From Mesorhizobium sp. SARCC-RB16n (lineage in GTDB: Bacteria > Pseudomonadota > Alphaproteobacteria > Rhizobiales > Rhizobiaceae): a stretch of 64,000 bases of DNA. Location: contig NZ_ML703279.1 in the NCBI RefSeq assembly GCF_008520305.1, positions 186,001 to 250,000 of the forward strand. The letters are read 5' to 3'. The position numbers and the translations under genes are program-made. The notes under the pieces were generated by a model, which saw only the letters and a program-made list of their open reading frames with translations, did no database searches and was not told where the DNA came from. Shown in pieces: positions 8,742-17,559 of the stretch (positions within the stretch are counted from its first letter, which is position 1; each line of letters starts with the position of its first letter).

Positions 8742-9782
8742 TTAGTAAAGGACGTTGTCGTCCCAGAAACGGAAATTGTCTGGATCGGCACCCTTTCCCT
8801 TCGATTTGAGCCAGTCGGCTATCTGCGGAAATTCCAAAAGAAGCGCCTCCATCTCACTGATCTTTTTATCGAAGATCTGGACGAAGTCGTCGCTCCAATT
8901 CCACGTGTTTGACTCTGGGTCGTATATGTCCCTCTCCATCGCGAACTCGACCTCTGAGGCGTAGTTCACGCTGTCGGGGCGGGATTGTTTTCCCAAGTGA
9001 TCGAGGATCAGTTGCCGTTGGATATACGATCCGCCGAGCTTCGGCGCGAGCCTCTGAATCTCGCTAGTAAGGGTTTGAAATTTTCCTTCCCAGCCGCTTT
9101 TGTCGAATTCCTTCTCCAGCTTCGACACGTCCTCTGGAGCCTTGAGACTTTTCAGTGCCTTAATATACTTTTCGGCCTTCGTGAGGTCATCTTCAGCGAG
9201 GTTTCGGGCATTGACCGCATCGTCGCGCTCTTTCTCGACTTTCTTAAAATCAGCAATCGGAACGTTGGTCGACTTCCCAATGTCACCCTTTGCATCCTGC
9301 CATTTTTTTTGAAACTCACGCATAGCCCGCTGGCGGATGCCAACCGCAGCCGGCGCAAGTTCTAAAGAACTTGAGAGATCCTCCAGCATCTGCGCCAGCG
9401 CGTCTTCATTATCCACCATCACGCCGACTGTTCCCAAGAGGGTGGCATCTATCACCCCAAATCCACTTGGTGGCACGACGACGGGAAACCGATTAGTGCT
9501 TAGCGCCCACGCTGCGCCAAGTTCTGCCATACAGAACGCGCTTTCCCGATAAGCTGGTGAAATCAGCGCTATCACCGACTCCGTAGTGACGATTTCGGCC
9601 TTGATGGCATCGACGAAGTTCATTCCTTTCGGAGCACCCTGCCCCTCCAGACTCGATACGAAGATTTCGTGCGAGCCGATACCAAGCCACTTGATCAGGA
9701 GCGTTTCGAAGGCCTCTACCAGCGGGCCATCCGCAGAAGAGTGGCTTAGGAAGATTTTTCGGGTCTTTGCTGGCATTTCCAC
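8742..9782 (-). CDS. TIR-domain protein with coiled coil, likely NAD hydrolase of a defence type
   Basis: A 346-residue protein. Residues 8-130 are a bacterial TIR domain: KIFLSHSSADG at the N-terminus and FCMAELGAAW with the glutamate (E87) expected to hydrolyse NAD. Residues about 150-230 are strongly charged and heptad-like (KKVEKERDDAVNARNLAEDD), probably a coiled coil. The last 100 residues are unique, with a Trp/Asp-rich tail. TIR proteins of this layout act in abortive phage defence, where a sensor part triggers NAD depletion; the trigger here is not evident. It is cytoplasmic. The gene lies in island DNA near other unknown genes. A second ATG two codons in is possible as start. Confidence 0.85.
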   Translation of the reverse strand: MEMPAKTRKIFLSHSSADGPLVEAFETLLIKWLGIGSHEIFVSSLEGQGAPKGMNFVDAIKAEIVTTESVIALISPAYRESAFCMAELGAAWALSTNRFPVVVPPSGFGVIDATLLGTVGVMVDNEDALAQMLEDLSSSLELAPAAVGIRQRAMREFQKKWQDAKGDIGKSTNVPIADFKKVEKERDDAVNARNLAEDDLTKAEKYIKALKSLKAPEDVSKLEKEFDKSGWEGKFQTLTSEIQRLAPKLGGSYIQRQLILDHLGKQSRPDSVNYASEVEFAMERDIYDPESNTWNWSDDFVQIFDKKISEMEALLLEFPQIADWLKSKGKGADPDNFRFWDDNVLY

Positions 9783-10298
9783 GATCCTGACTGCTTGGGA
9801 TAAACTCGTGGGATATCTCTATCTTCAAAGGTTTGGAAGTGGAGTGACGAGCAAACCCGCCGCAGCGGCTCGTAACAGTACGGGCATGAGGAGCAACGGC
9901 TAAAGGGGCCACGTTCCGAACCGCCGTAGCCGAGAATTCCTTCGTGCCCGTCGTGGCGAGCCGCTTTGCCAAGCTGTCCAATTGGCTGACGACTGAGGCC
10001 TTGGAAGTTTTTCGAACCCCCTGCCTTGGGTCTCCAGTCGAATTGCGCGTCCTCATGGAGGACGCTTTGGCGTCTCGATCTGCAGTGATGAAAACTTGAT
10101 CGTTTCTCTTATTCCGGGGTTCGAGTCGCCGATAGTTGGCCGGGCATCGCGTCATAGCTTCCACTCTTTTCGACATGACTGCGCAAATTAAGATGGCGAC
10201 AGCTACGTCCAATAAGCCCGAAGATTTGTTCTATATCGAGCTTGCAGCTTAGGTGGGCTCACGGCAGTATTGCCGCTGTCGCTCAGGCGGAGGGGAAC
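9783..10298. other. Stretch without a supported gene
   Basis: A minus-strand frame is open from 10212 into the TIR gene, with some protein-like stretches (QLDSLAKRLATTGTKEF), but it has no recognisable domain and overlaps the TIR gene in another frame. I take it as decayed or non-coding. The region must contain the promoters of the divergent genes at 9782 and 10299. Confidence 0.4.
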
Positions 10299-11162
10299 GT
10301 GAAGGGCCTTGTAACGGCCGCTGGTGCGGGCGTAGTTCTACTGGTCGGCGTGTCCGCATCACAAGCGGCCGACTGTAAGGGCGATACCCGACAGGAACAC
10401 CACGTCGGCAACTTCAACTTCGTCACCAGCTCATGGGTCGAGGATGTTGGCACTATGCGCCGGTATGTTTCCTGTGTCGGTAATCTCGATGCCAACAGCG
10501 ACCTACTCGTCACTTGGTACATCGCTGGCCCTTTCAAGTCGTATGTGCCTTCAGAAGAATCTGCTGAAACGCCCAGGATGCGCGCCCATACCAATACGCG
10601 GCCAGTCGCAGGGTGCATACAGTACGGAAGCTCGGGGGAGCGCACGCCGGCCGAATTTCTGGGAACCGCACAAGACGACGATGAAAACACGAAGGCTGGC
10701 CGATGCGGTGCGAGTTATGGCCAGACGGAAGATGTTGCTTTAGCGCCTTTACCTGAAGGTGGCTGGTCCGATCATGTGCGAGTTTTCTTTCCCAGCGACC
10801 TCAACAATCCCTCGGCCACGATGCTAGAAGTTAGCGGTACGATCGGCGTTGAACCATCCGATGGCGGTTTTCAAGCATTCTTCAGGTATGCGGCGGACCG
10901 ATTCCGCGATCGCCCAGACGGCCAGGTCAATGATGTCACCGTGCGGCCGATATTTCCGGTCGAGCGCGACAAATTTCTCGCCGCGTTCTTTCTCGACAAC
11001 AAAGGCGGAGCTCCACTCTCATCCAAGGGTGCTGTGACGTTTTCCATCAAAGGCAACGCCGCCAATCTGTGGAAGCCGGTTCCGGCTTACTATGAGTTCG
11101 TTGACAAGGACAACCACCTCCTTGCCGCGATCCCCATGCCACTGTTCGGCGATCCGCAATGA
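10299..11162 (+). CDS. Secreted protein of unknown function
   Basis: A 287-residue protein from a GTG start that follows a ggagggg site. A signal peptide (MKGLVTAAGAGVVLLVGVSASQAA) precedes the mature sequence, which starts DCKGDTRQEHHVG. The mature part is largely beta-strand with four cysteines before residue 160 and no catalytic motif that I recognise. Periplasmic. The stop overlaps the start of the membrane-protein gene at 11159 by four bases, so the two are an operon and may work together. Confidence 0.75.
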   Translation: MKGLVTAAGAGVVLLVGVSASQAADCKGDTRQEHHVGNFNFVTSSWVEDVGTMRRYVSCVGNLDANSDLLVTWYIAGPFKSYVPSEESAETPRMRAHTNTRPVAGCIQYGSSGERTPAEFLGTAQDDDENTKAGRCGASYGQTEDVALAPLPEGGWSDHVRVFFPSDLNNPSATMLEVSGTIGVEPSDGGFQAFFRYAADRFRDRPDGQVNDVTVRPIFPVERDKFLAAFFLDNKGGAPLSSKGAVTFSIKGNAANLWKPVPAYYEFVDKDNHLLAAIPMPLFGDPQ

Positions 11163-11587
11163 ACTTCGGCAAGTTCATAGGGGCGGTGGCGAATGTCACC
11201 CCGAATCTACTCTTCGCGTTCGTAACCGGCTGGTTCAACCTGTTCACAAACACATCGATCATGCGCGCTGACTGGGGCTTGCGGAGCGAGAGGACCGGTC
11301 TCGCGCTCGCTACGGCGCTCGCAATAGTATTCAGCCTCATTTTTCGGAAATGGCCGGCCGACAATCACAAGATCTGGGCTTTGCGGATGCTGACCATATT
11401 CGCAGTATTGGCCGTGTTCTCGTATGGCTGCTCGCTGTTTCTCGATTACCCTCGAACACGGCAAGTTCAACAGCTTGTTATTCCAGTGTGGGACATAGCC
11501 TCTACGGCATGCCTCGTAACCATAACGCTCTCGGTCCTTTTCGGCACCATGTACGCATTCGCTGGCGAATCCGATCCCGGCATTTAA
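11159..11587 (+). CDS. Small multi-pass membrane protein
   Basis: A 142-residue protein with four likely membrane helices (around residues 12-32, 47-62, 75-95 and 110-133). No family is recognised. ATGA overlap with the secreted protein upstream points to co-translation. It could be a membrane partner of that protein. Between 11588 and 11770 I see no gene. Confidence 0.7.
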   Translation: MNFGKFIGAVANVTPNLLFAFVTGWFNLFTNTSIMRADWGLRSERTGLALATALAIVFSLIFRKWPADNHKIWALRMLTIFAVLAVFSYGCSLFLDYPRTRQVQQLVIPVWDIASTACLVTITLSVLFGTMYAFAGESDPGI

Positions 11588-11770
11588 AGGTTTGGCTGCA
11601 CCGCTTTCGATACTGCGGGGCATATCAATTCATGTTCCAGTTGCTCCAAGAAACGCATCGGAACACGATCGTCTTTGCACGCCTGGGAACCTATTTCAGC
11701 GAGAATCCCGGCCCTCAGCACTGAGGGCAACGTAGAGCTTGACCGTCTGGTTTCGACGATCGCGGCCATG

Positions 11771-11802
11771 AAAAAAGCCCGCGACGTTGGCGGTGGCGGG
11801 CT
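11771..11802 (-). terminator. Rho-independent terminator
   Basis: Read on the minus strand: agcccgc, a 13-base loop, gcgggct, then TTTTTT. It lies 32 bases beyond the stop of the DUF2188 gene. Confidence 0.8.
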
Positions 11803-11833
11803 AAGTCATTTTTGAGAGGATTGGGACGGCGGT

Positions 11834-12043
11834 TCACGCCTTCCGCCACTGGTCAGGCTTGCCGACGCTGGTGTGACGAACACGCTCGACATCTGGCCTT
11901 GTGTTGGGTTCCAGCTGCCGGGCCCGCTCGATGGCCTCGCGCTGGGTTGGTGCCACCGCGCTTGCACGTTCCGAGTTAGGCCGACGCACGGCGTAGTCGC
12001 CTTGCTCCCTTCGTTCTACAAACAAGTGCTTGTCTTTGCTCAT
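11834..12043 (-). CDS. DUF2188-type small protein
   Basis: A 69-residue protein matching the DUF2188 pattern: an N-terminal strand pair (HLFVERREQGDYAVRRPNSERAS), then TQREAIERARQLEP and a basic tail. The family is small, soluble and widespread, with no assigned function. It is a single gene with its own terminator at 11771-11802. Confidence 0.8.
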   Translation of the reverse strand: MSKDKHLFVERREQGDYAVRRPNSERASAVAPTQREAIERARQLEPNTRPDVERVRHTSVGKPDQWRKA

Positions 12044-12170
12044 TCCACTCTCCTACTACATATAGCGCCTTAGTTGACGCGCTGACACGAGATACGCCAA
12101 TAATGGCACAATTTCGTCCAGATTGCGGCCAAAGCGGGCCTTAAGAACAAAAAGGGAACTCCGGCGCGAG

Positions 12171-12302
12171 ATGAACTTTTCTGACCCCACGGAATGGCAG
12201 TTAATCACCGCGCTTGATCGAAGGCCGACAGGTGCCGCATTCGGCACGTTACGGTCAAATATATCTGCGATAGTCGGAACTCACCTTCTCATCGGTAACT
12301 GA
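12171..12302 (+). CDS. Possible 43-residue peptide
   Basis: ATG at 12171 opens a short frame, MNFSDPTEWQLITALDRRP to THLLIGN. The composition is protein-like but there is no ribosome site better than gcgcgag and no family. It may be a fragment. From 12274 a different frame is open to 12507 without a standard start and also looks like a remnant. Confidence 0.25.
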   Translation: MNFSDPTEWQLITALDRRPTGAAFGTLRSNISAIVGTHLLIGN

Positions 12303-12657
12303 TTTTCCCTGGCCCCATATTGCTTCGGTCCTTGCCGACCTCAGGGAAATCGCTGGGAGCCTGCCGCTTGAACGTCCCGAGCGATCTGTCGTCCAGGCGG
12401 ACTGTAGACGTTACAAAGCGGTGGCGGCCGACTTGGTCGGCCTGGAAAACCAGGCTGCCAACCTTGATTTGGGGCTCCCCGAGCACCTTCCCCTCATTGG
12501 CACTTGACCGCCATCGAGCTGGACGCACCATTCAACCGGATCGCCGATTGGCCACTTGGCAGGCTTAGAGCAATGCTGACCGCCTCGTCTAGCTTGCGCC
12601 GCAAGTGGCTCGAAACTAATGTACCGACTGCTAAAATCATTAGGATCAGTTGGCGCG

Positions 12658-13176
12658 ATGGGCAACGAAGATCAGCCCTCCTCTAGAGGAGCGTTCTTCC
12701 TACCATTGCTTGGCTTCGTTGCGCTTTTGGTTGTGTATAATATAGCGAATCCGCCGCCACCAGAGACTCCGAAAACCGCTGCGCAGGTGAAGCTTGAACA
12801 GGAGCATGCGGCGGAGCATGCGGCTGCCCAGGCGAAGCTTGAACAGGAACAAACTGCGCAGCGAGAAGCGCGCGCGAAAGCTGATCAACAAAGCCAAGAC
12901 CACCTCACGAACCTTTGCAAATGGGTGGACCTATGCAGGGAGTTTGGTGATGCTCGTCAGGCATGTGCCACTGCCGGCGATTTCCAAAACTGCCTCAATG
13001 TAAAGCTGGGCGATAATGCTTGGGTCATAGGCGACAACTGTTCAAACGATGGCAGTCTCATCAACCCTCAGAACGACACGCCGTCGAGGCTGGAATGCCT
13101 CGGCGCTACTGTAGAGGGTGCCGTGCATAACACCCCGCTAGGGGATGTCATACATGACGCCCTGCATAGCAAGTGA
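12658..13176 (+). CDS. Membrane-anchored protein with Ala/Glu coiled coil and Cys-rich end
   Basis: A 172-residue protein starting MGNEDQPSSRG. Residues 12-30 form one membrane helix (FFLPLLGFVALLVVYNIA). After a Pro-rich linker, residues about 40-80 are an Ala/Glu/Gln coiled coil with an internal repeat (KLEQEHAAEHAAAQAKLEQE). The C-terminal part has six cysteines and is probably outside the cytoplasm, where disulfides can form. No family is recognised. Ends next to a convergent gene. Confidence 0.6.
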   Translation: MGNEDQPSSRGAFFLPLLGFVALLVVYNIANPPPPETPKTAAQVKLEQEHAAEHAAAQAKLEQEQTAQREARAKADQQSQDHLTNLCKWVDLCREFGDARQACATAGDFQNCLNVKLGDNAWVIGDNCSNDGSLINPQNDTPSRLECLGATVEGAVHNTPLGDVIHDALHSK

Positions 13177-13419
13177 TTAGCTCATAAGTGCCTTGAAGGG
13201 CTTCGCATTGACGACAAGGTCTGGAAGACCGTTGACCACGGCACGATAGTCGTCTTCATCCTTGAGCATCAGAAATCCGCCGCCGATGAAGTAGCCGCGC
13301 CTGTCGAATTCTTCTGCGCTGCGCTTCTGTATGATCACGTAAAGCTGTCCGGTCCGCTCAATCATCTGGTCGACGACGAGACCGGTTCTTGATCTGATTA
13401 CGTCTGCTCTCCCCAGCAC
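13177..13419 (-). CDS. Small hypothetical protein
   Basis: An 80-residue protein, MLGRADVIRSRTG to PFKALMS. It has a strand-rich middle (GQLYVIIQKRS) and a helical end (DEDDYRAVVNGLPDLV). No family is recognised. Its stop abuts the stop of the convergent gene ending at 13176. Confidence 0.55.
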   Translation of the reverse strand: MLGRADVIRSRTGLVVDQMIERTGQLYVIIQKRSAEEFDRRGYFIGGGFLMLKDEDDYRAVVNGLPDLVVNAKPFKALMS

Positions 13420-13599
13420 TGCACCTAACGTCCTTGCGTTACCCGGCGCAACTCGTCGCCAACTTAAATCATTCTGGAATCGGGCGTTTGTTCATCCGCC
13501 TTCCCCCAGCAAGGCCGCCTAGATTAGCTTCGCCTGCGAAGCATGCTACCGTCCAGCCCCTTCTTGAGCCGCTTCTGGGAAATTGAGCCGAGTGCGAGA

Positions 13600-15519
13600 A
13601 TGGACGACCACGAGAGTGCAAGAAAATCCTTCGGCTCCGATCGCGCGCAACTTGTCTACGGGCGGCGCGACGATGGCGCGCTGGCCCATATTTCCGAAGT
13701 TCAGCGCGGTCTCGCTTGCGGTTGCAAATGCCCCTCATGTGGCCTTCGACTTGTTGCGCGATTGAAGGACGACCATGTAGTACCGCACTTCGCGCACAGC
13801 GACGGCGAGGCGTGCGGTGGTGGTCCTGAAACAGTCTTGCACCTGCTTGCCAAGGATGCGTTTCGCACCAATCCGAAGATGCTCCTACCGGAACGGCTCG
13901 GCCTACATAAGGGCAGCGTAGTGATGAAGCCGGGGCAGGAAGTCGAGACAGAATTTCAGCGCCTCGAATACACCGACCCAAAGAAGGTCATTCCGGACCT
14001 TTATGTTCGCGCGCTCGGCTATGACCTCTTCGTGGAGGTCGCGGTAACGCACGCCAGCGACGGCACCAAGATCCAGCGCCTCCAAGAGCATGGCACGATG
14101 GCTGTCGAAATTGACCTGTCCAAGTTGCCGAGAGACTCCGCACGCGAGCAGATCGCAGAAGCCGTCTTGCGATCTGCGCCGCGCCGCTGGCTATACCACC
14201 CAGGTATCGAAGCGGCGAAGGCGAAAAACCGAGCCGACGAAGAAGCCTGGCAGGCGGCACAAGCGACTCGGTTTGCCAATTATCAGGCCAGACATGAAAA
14301 GCGGGTTGATGAGCTAGCGAGCGGTTACGCGAAGGCCCTTAGGCAACTAGCTGGAGGACAGGTTACGAGCCCGCGCCTGGCTGAATTGCAAGCGGTCGGA
14401 CTGGCCCCGCATGTCGGTATCAAGATGGCGGGGTATGCCTGCTTCACAGTCCCGCCCGCAGTTTGGCAGGCCGTCATCTTGGCAGAGGTCTTCCACGACA
14501 AATGCCTTGGTGACGAGTTTCCAAAGGCGGTGCCGATCGCCAAGCATCTGGAAAGGCGTAATCTAATACGGCCACTTTTCCGGCGCGTGTCGCGCGAGGT
14601 GGCGGACGATACGGCTTTAGCCGAACCGCGCTTTGCTCCAGCGTGGAAAGCGATAGACAGTTACTTGCAGCATTTGCTCGGCAAGGACGTGTTGGCTCAC
14701 CAACGCTATGGCGTGATGCTGCAGAAGCATCTAGCCGACCAGTTGACCGCTCGCACGCTAGCCCAGAAACAGAGAACCGCTGCCATGCATGCGGTCGTGC
14801 AGAAGGTCGATTGGATCTTGGGCGAGCTTCCCGACGAAGAGCGCGGGAACATGACTGGCGAGTTGTGGCTTGATTCCGGCCACACCGAATCCGGCATGAC
14901 ATACCGGGCTGCGATCCGGGCCGACATCGAGGCGCCAAAGATCGCTGCCGTGATTGATGCCGTTTTCGCCATGCTCAGAGGGAATGGCCGACTTCCACAT
15001 GCCAGCGCTGGACTGCCTGTTGAGGGCGCAATCGAGCGCAGCAGGGGTCAGATCGCAAAACGAGCCCAAGACCTACGTGAGAAGCAGCTTCGGGAAGCGA
15101 ACCGACTTCGACAATCACGCCGTGACCGGTTTTGCATAGACGCTGAAACTGAACTGAACGGTCCTGACCTTGGCACATTTCTGAACACGAAACGCGACGA
15201 TCTGAGCGGAATGACGCCGTTGGAAGCGGTAGAAGACAGCGAGTCGGGACTGACCCGAGCGCGCGATGCGCTATCCGAGTTGGTGCGGCAGCGGGCAAGC
15301 GCAGCGGAAGCAGATGCCGAGCGAAAGCTATATCAAGAGATGATAACCGCCGACGCCGTACGCTCTTTGCCGCCAGAACACGTAGATGCCTTCCTAAACG
15401 GTCGGGATGACGATCTTGGACGGACCACGCCGCTCTTGTTTGCAAAGGACGAAAACACTTATCGCAATGCACTCAAAAAACTATCGGAATGGCAGCGTGA
15501 GTTTGGTGGCCCAGTATGA
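13600..15519 (+). CDS. CoiA-like protein with zinc motif and PD-(D/E)XK-type nuclease core
   Basis: A 639-residue protein starting MDDHESARKSFG. Residues 40-72 carry CGCKCPSC, then HFAH and a further cysteine: the N-terminal zinc motif of the competence protein CoiA family. Residues about 130-150 read IPDLYV...DLFVEVAVTH, the D133 and E146 of a PD-(D/E)XK-type nuclease active site, as in CoiA. The rest (about 220-639) is long, helical and specific to this protein, far beyond the usual CoiA length. An upstream ATG at 13543 is possible, but a related fragment at 19295 begins its similarity at the DDHE residues. The stop overlaps the start of the HNH gene (ATGA), so the two are coupled. A DNA-processing or defence role is an inference. 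Confidence 0.75.
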   Translation: MDDHESARKSFGSDRAQLVYGRRDDGALAHISEVQRGLACGCKCPSCGLRLVARLKDDHVVPHFAHSDGEACGGGPETVLHLLAKDAFRTNPKMLLPERLGLHKGSVVMKPGQEVETEFQRLEYTDPKKVIPDLYVRALGYDLFVEVAVTHASDGTKIQRLQEHGTMAVEIDLSKLPRDSAREQIAEAVLRSAPRRWLYHPGIEAAKAKNRADEEAWQAAQATRFANYQARHEKRVDELASGYAKALRQLAGGQVTSPRLAELQAVGLAPHVGIKMAGYACFTVPPAVWQAVILAEVFHDKCLGDEFPKAVPIAKHLERRNLIRPLFRRVSREVADDTALAEPRFAPAWKAIDSYLQHLLGKDVLAHQRYGVMLQKHLADQLTARTLAQKQRTAAMHAVVQKVDWILGELPDEERGNMTGELWLDSGHTESGMTYRAAIRADIEAPKIAAVIDAVFAMLRGNGRLPHASAGLPVEGAIERSRGQIAKRAQDLREKQLREANRLRQSRRDRFCIDAETELNGPDLGTFLNTKRDDLSGMTPLEAVEDSESGLTRARDALSELVRQRASAAEADAERKLYQEMITADAVRSLPPEHVDAFLNGRDDDLGRTTPLLFAKDENTYRNALKKLSEWQREFGGPV

Positions 15520-16405
15520 AGCGACGAACACGCTGGGATCGTTGCGGCCTATGCGGTGAGCTTCGGATCACCACTCGCGAGCATGTTGTTCCGCGGTCCC
15601 TCTATCCGGCATCGAAGTCCAACAGTAGATTCCAGCGCATCACGATCGCAGCATGTGTCACATGCAACAATGGCACCGCCGACGACGACGCGCATTTCCG
15701 AAACGTCGTCCTTGTGGCCGGCGAGCCAAATGAAGCGGTCAAAGAGCTATGGTCTGGTCCCGTGCGCCGGGGCTTCGCACAGGTAGACGGCCATCGTCGC
15801 GCTCGCGACATCTTCGATCTTATGCAACCCGCGCCGGACGTTGGACCAAACCGGTATCGCATTTTCCCGGCTGACGACCCGCGCATTCTCCAAATCGTCC
15901 GCAAGATCATTCGCGGTCTGTCACGGCACCATGAACTTGCCTATCCGCTCAGCGACGGTCAGGTGTTTGCTGACGTAATGCGGCAAACGATACCGGAGGA
16001 AATTCTTGCCGCGATGGAACATAAGGAGGCCGAACCCGATGTCCTCCAATACGGATATCTACGCCTAGCAGGCTGTTGAAGAAGTATCTCGTTTGGCTTT
16101 GAGGATCGCCTCGTCGCCGTTGTGGTAGGCGAATGTGATCTCGATCGAGCCGTCGTCAAGCAATTCAGCAGAGCCATCGCCAGTGACCTCGTCCATCTCG
16201 TCGAAGCCGGCCCATGTGAAGAATACCATATTGGGGCCATAGCTGAGATCGAGGCCGGCTTGCAGGGCGCCAAAGGCGATCTCACCGTGGTTGCCCGCTT
16301 CGATGGTGATAGTGGCGGGATCGACAAGGTCGAGATGATCGCGATCCCAAAGATCGGCCTCGACGATCCGCCAGCGGCCGATCAATTTACAACCCGCCGG
16401 GGCGG

Positions 16406-17551
16406 TCATGTCGACACCGCCAACAGCTTGGGCAGCCGCACTAGATTGTAGGCGGCGGCGCTGAGGGTGAAGGCCCATCCGACGCGGTCGCGGCCACGCA
16501 ACTTTGTCTTTGCCTGCCCTGCGACCATCTTGATCCATCCGAACGCCTCCTCAATGCGTTTGCGGATGCGCTGGCTGACGGCATAGCCGCCGTGCCGCGT
16601 CGTGCGCCCGTCGATCGCCGAGCGACGGCCGCTGGTGTTCTGCGCCACGTGTGGCGTCACCCTCATCGCGCGCAACTCGTTGATGAAGTCCTCGGCGTCA
16701 TAGGCCTTGTCGGCGCCGAGCGTGATTGCCCGCGGCCTGTCGGCATAGGGTTCGATCATGTGCAGCGCCGCCACCCGTTCGGCATGCCCGTCGGCTTGCG
16801 TCAGGCAAGCATCGACCAGCAGGCCATGGCGGTTCTCCATCAGCCCATGCCCCATGAAGCAGAGCTTCGCCTCCTTGCCCCGCCCCTTGCGATAGAGCCT
16901 AGCATCCGGATCGGTGGTCGATGCATGCGTCTGGTTAGATCGCTTCTGGCCATGGAAGTCTGCCTCGGCATTGCGCCCGCCGCCCTCTGACGGCGGCTCG
17001 CCAGAGCCATCCGTCGGGTCTTCGCCCGACCCGTCCTTCGGCTTCACGCTCTTCATCGATGCCCACGCCTCGATCAGCGTGCCGTCGACCGAGAAGTGAT
17101 CCGTGGACAGAAGCTTCTTCACCTTGGGTTGCGCCAGGACAGCGCTCAGGAACTTCGCCGCGATGTCGCCCTCAAGCAGCCGGTCGCGGTTCTTCGAGAA
17201 CACCGAATGGTCCCAAGCCAGATCGTCGACGCCAATGCCCACGAACCAGCGGAACAGGAGGTCGTATTCCAGCCGCTCCATCAAAAGCCGCTCCGAGCGG
17301 ATCGAATAGAACGCCTGCAAAAGCATCGCCCGCAACAGCTTCTCCGGCGGGATCGATGGTCGTCCGATCGGCGAATACAGCGCCGCGAACTCACGCTCCA
17401 GCGTCGACAGGGCTTCTGTCACGATCGTCCGGATCGCACGCAACGGATGATTGCGCCGAACCCGGGCCTCAAGGTCCACGTAGCTTATATGAGGAGTGTC
17501 AAGGGCTTTTAGGGCTCCGCTTTTTGGGTTCGTTGGTTTTGCGGTATCCAT
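16406..17551 (-). CDS. IS5-family DDE transposase
   Basis: A 381-residue protein starting MDTAKPTNPKSG. The N-terminal DUF772-type domain covers about residues 30-110 (GRPSIPPEKLLRAMLLQAFY). The DDE catalytic residues are D in HFSVDGTLIEAW, D in GADKAYD, and E in RIRKRIEEAFGWIK. The long Gly/Ser/Glu linker around residue 170 is usual for this group (IS5 or the related IS1182 type). The frame is open to 17695 upstream, but those residues come from the inserted IS110-side DNA. It has no frameshift. Confidence 0.9.
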   Translation of the reverse strand: MDTAKPTNPKSGALKALDTPHISYVDLEARVRRNHPLRAIRTIVTEALSTLEREFAALYSPIGRPSIPPEKLLRAMLLQAFYSIRSERLLMERLEYDLLFRWFVGIGVDDLAWDHSVFSKNRDRLLEGDIAAKFLSAVLAQPKVKKLLSTDHFSVDGTLIEAWASMKSVKPKDGSGEDPTDGSGEPPSEGGGRNAEADFHGQKRSNQTHASTTDPDARLYRKGRGKEAKLCFMGHGLMENRHGLLVDACLTQADGHAERVAALHMIEPYADRPRAITLGADKAYDAEDFINELRAMRVTPHVAQNTSGRRSAIDGRTTRHGGYAVSQRIRKRIEEAFGWIKMVAGQAKTKLRGRDRVGWAFTLSAAAYNLVRLPKLLAVST

Positions 17552-17559
17552 GGTCTGAG

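Noticed and set aside
9493-10212. A 239-residue minus-strand frame overlapping the TIR gene
   Set aside because: It overlaps the TIR domain in another frame and has no recognisable domain; at best the part upstream of 9783 is a remnant.
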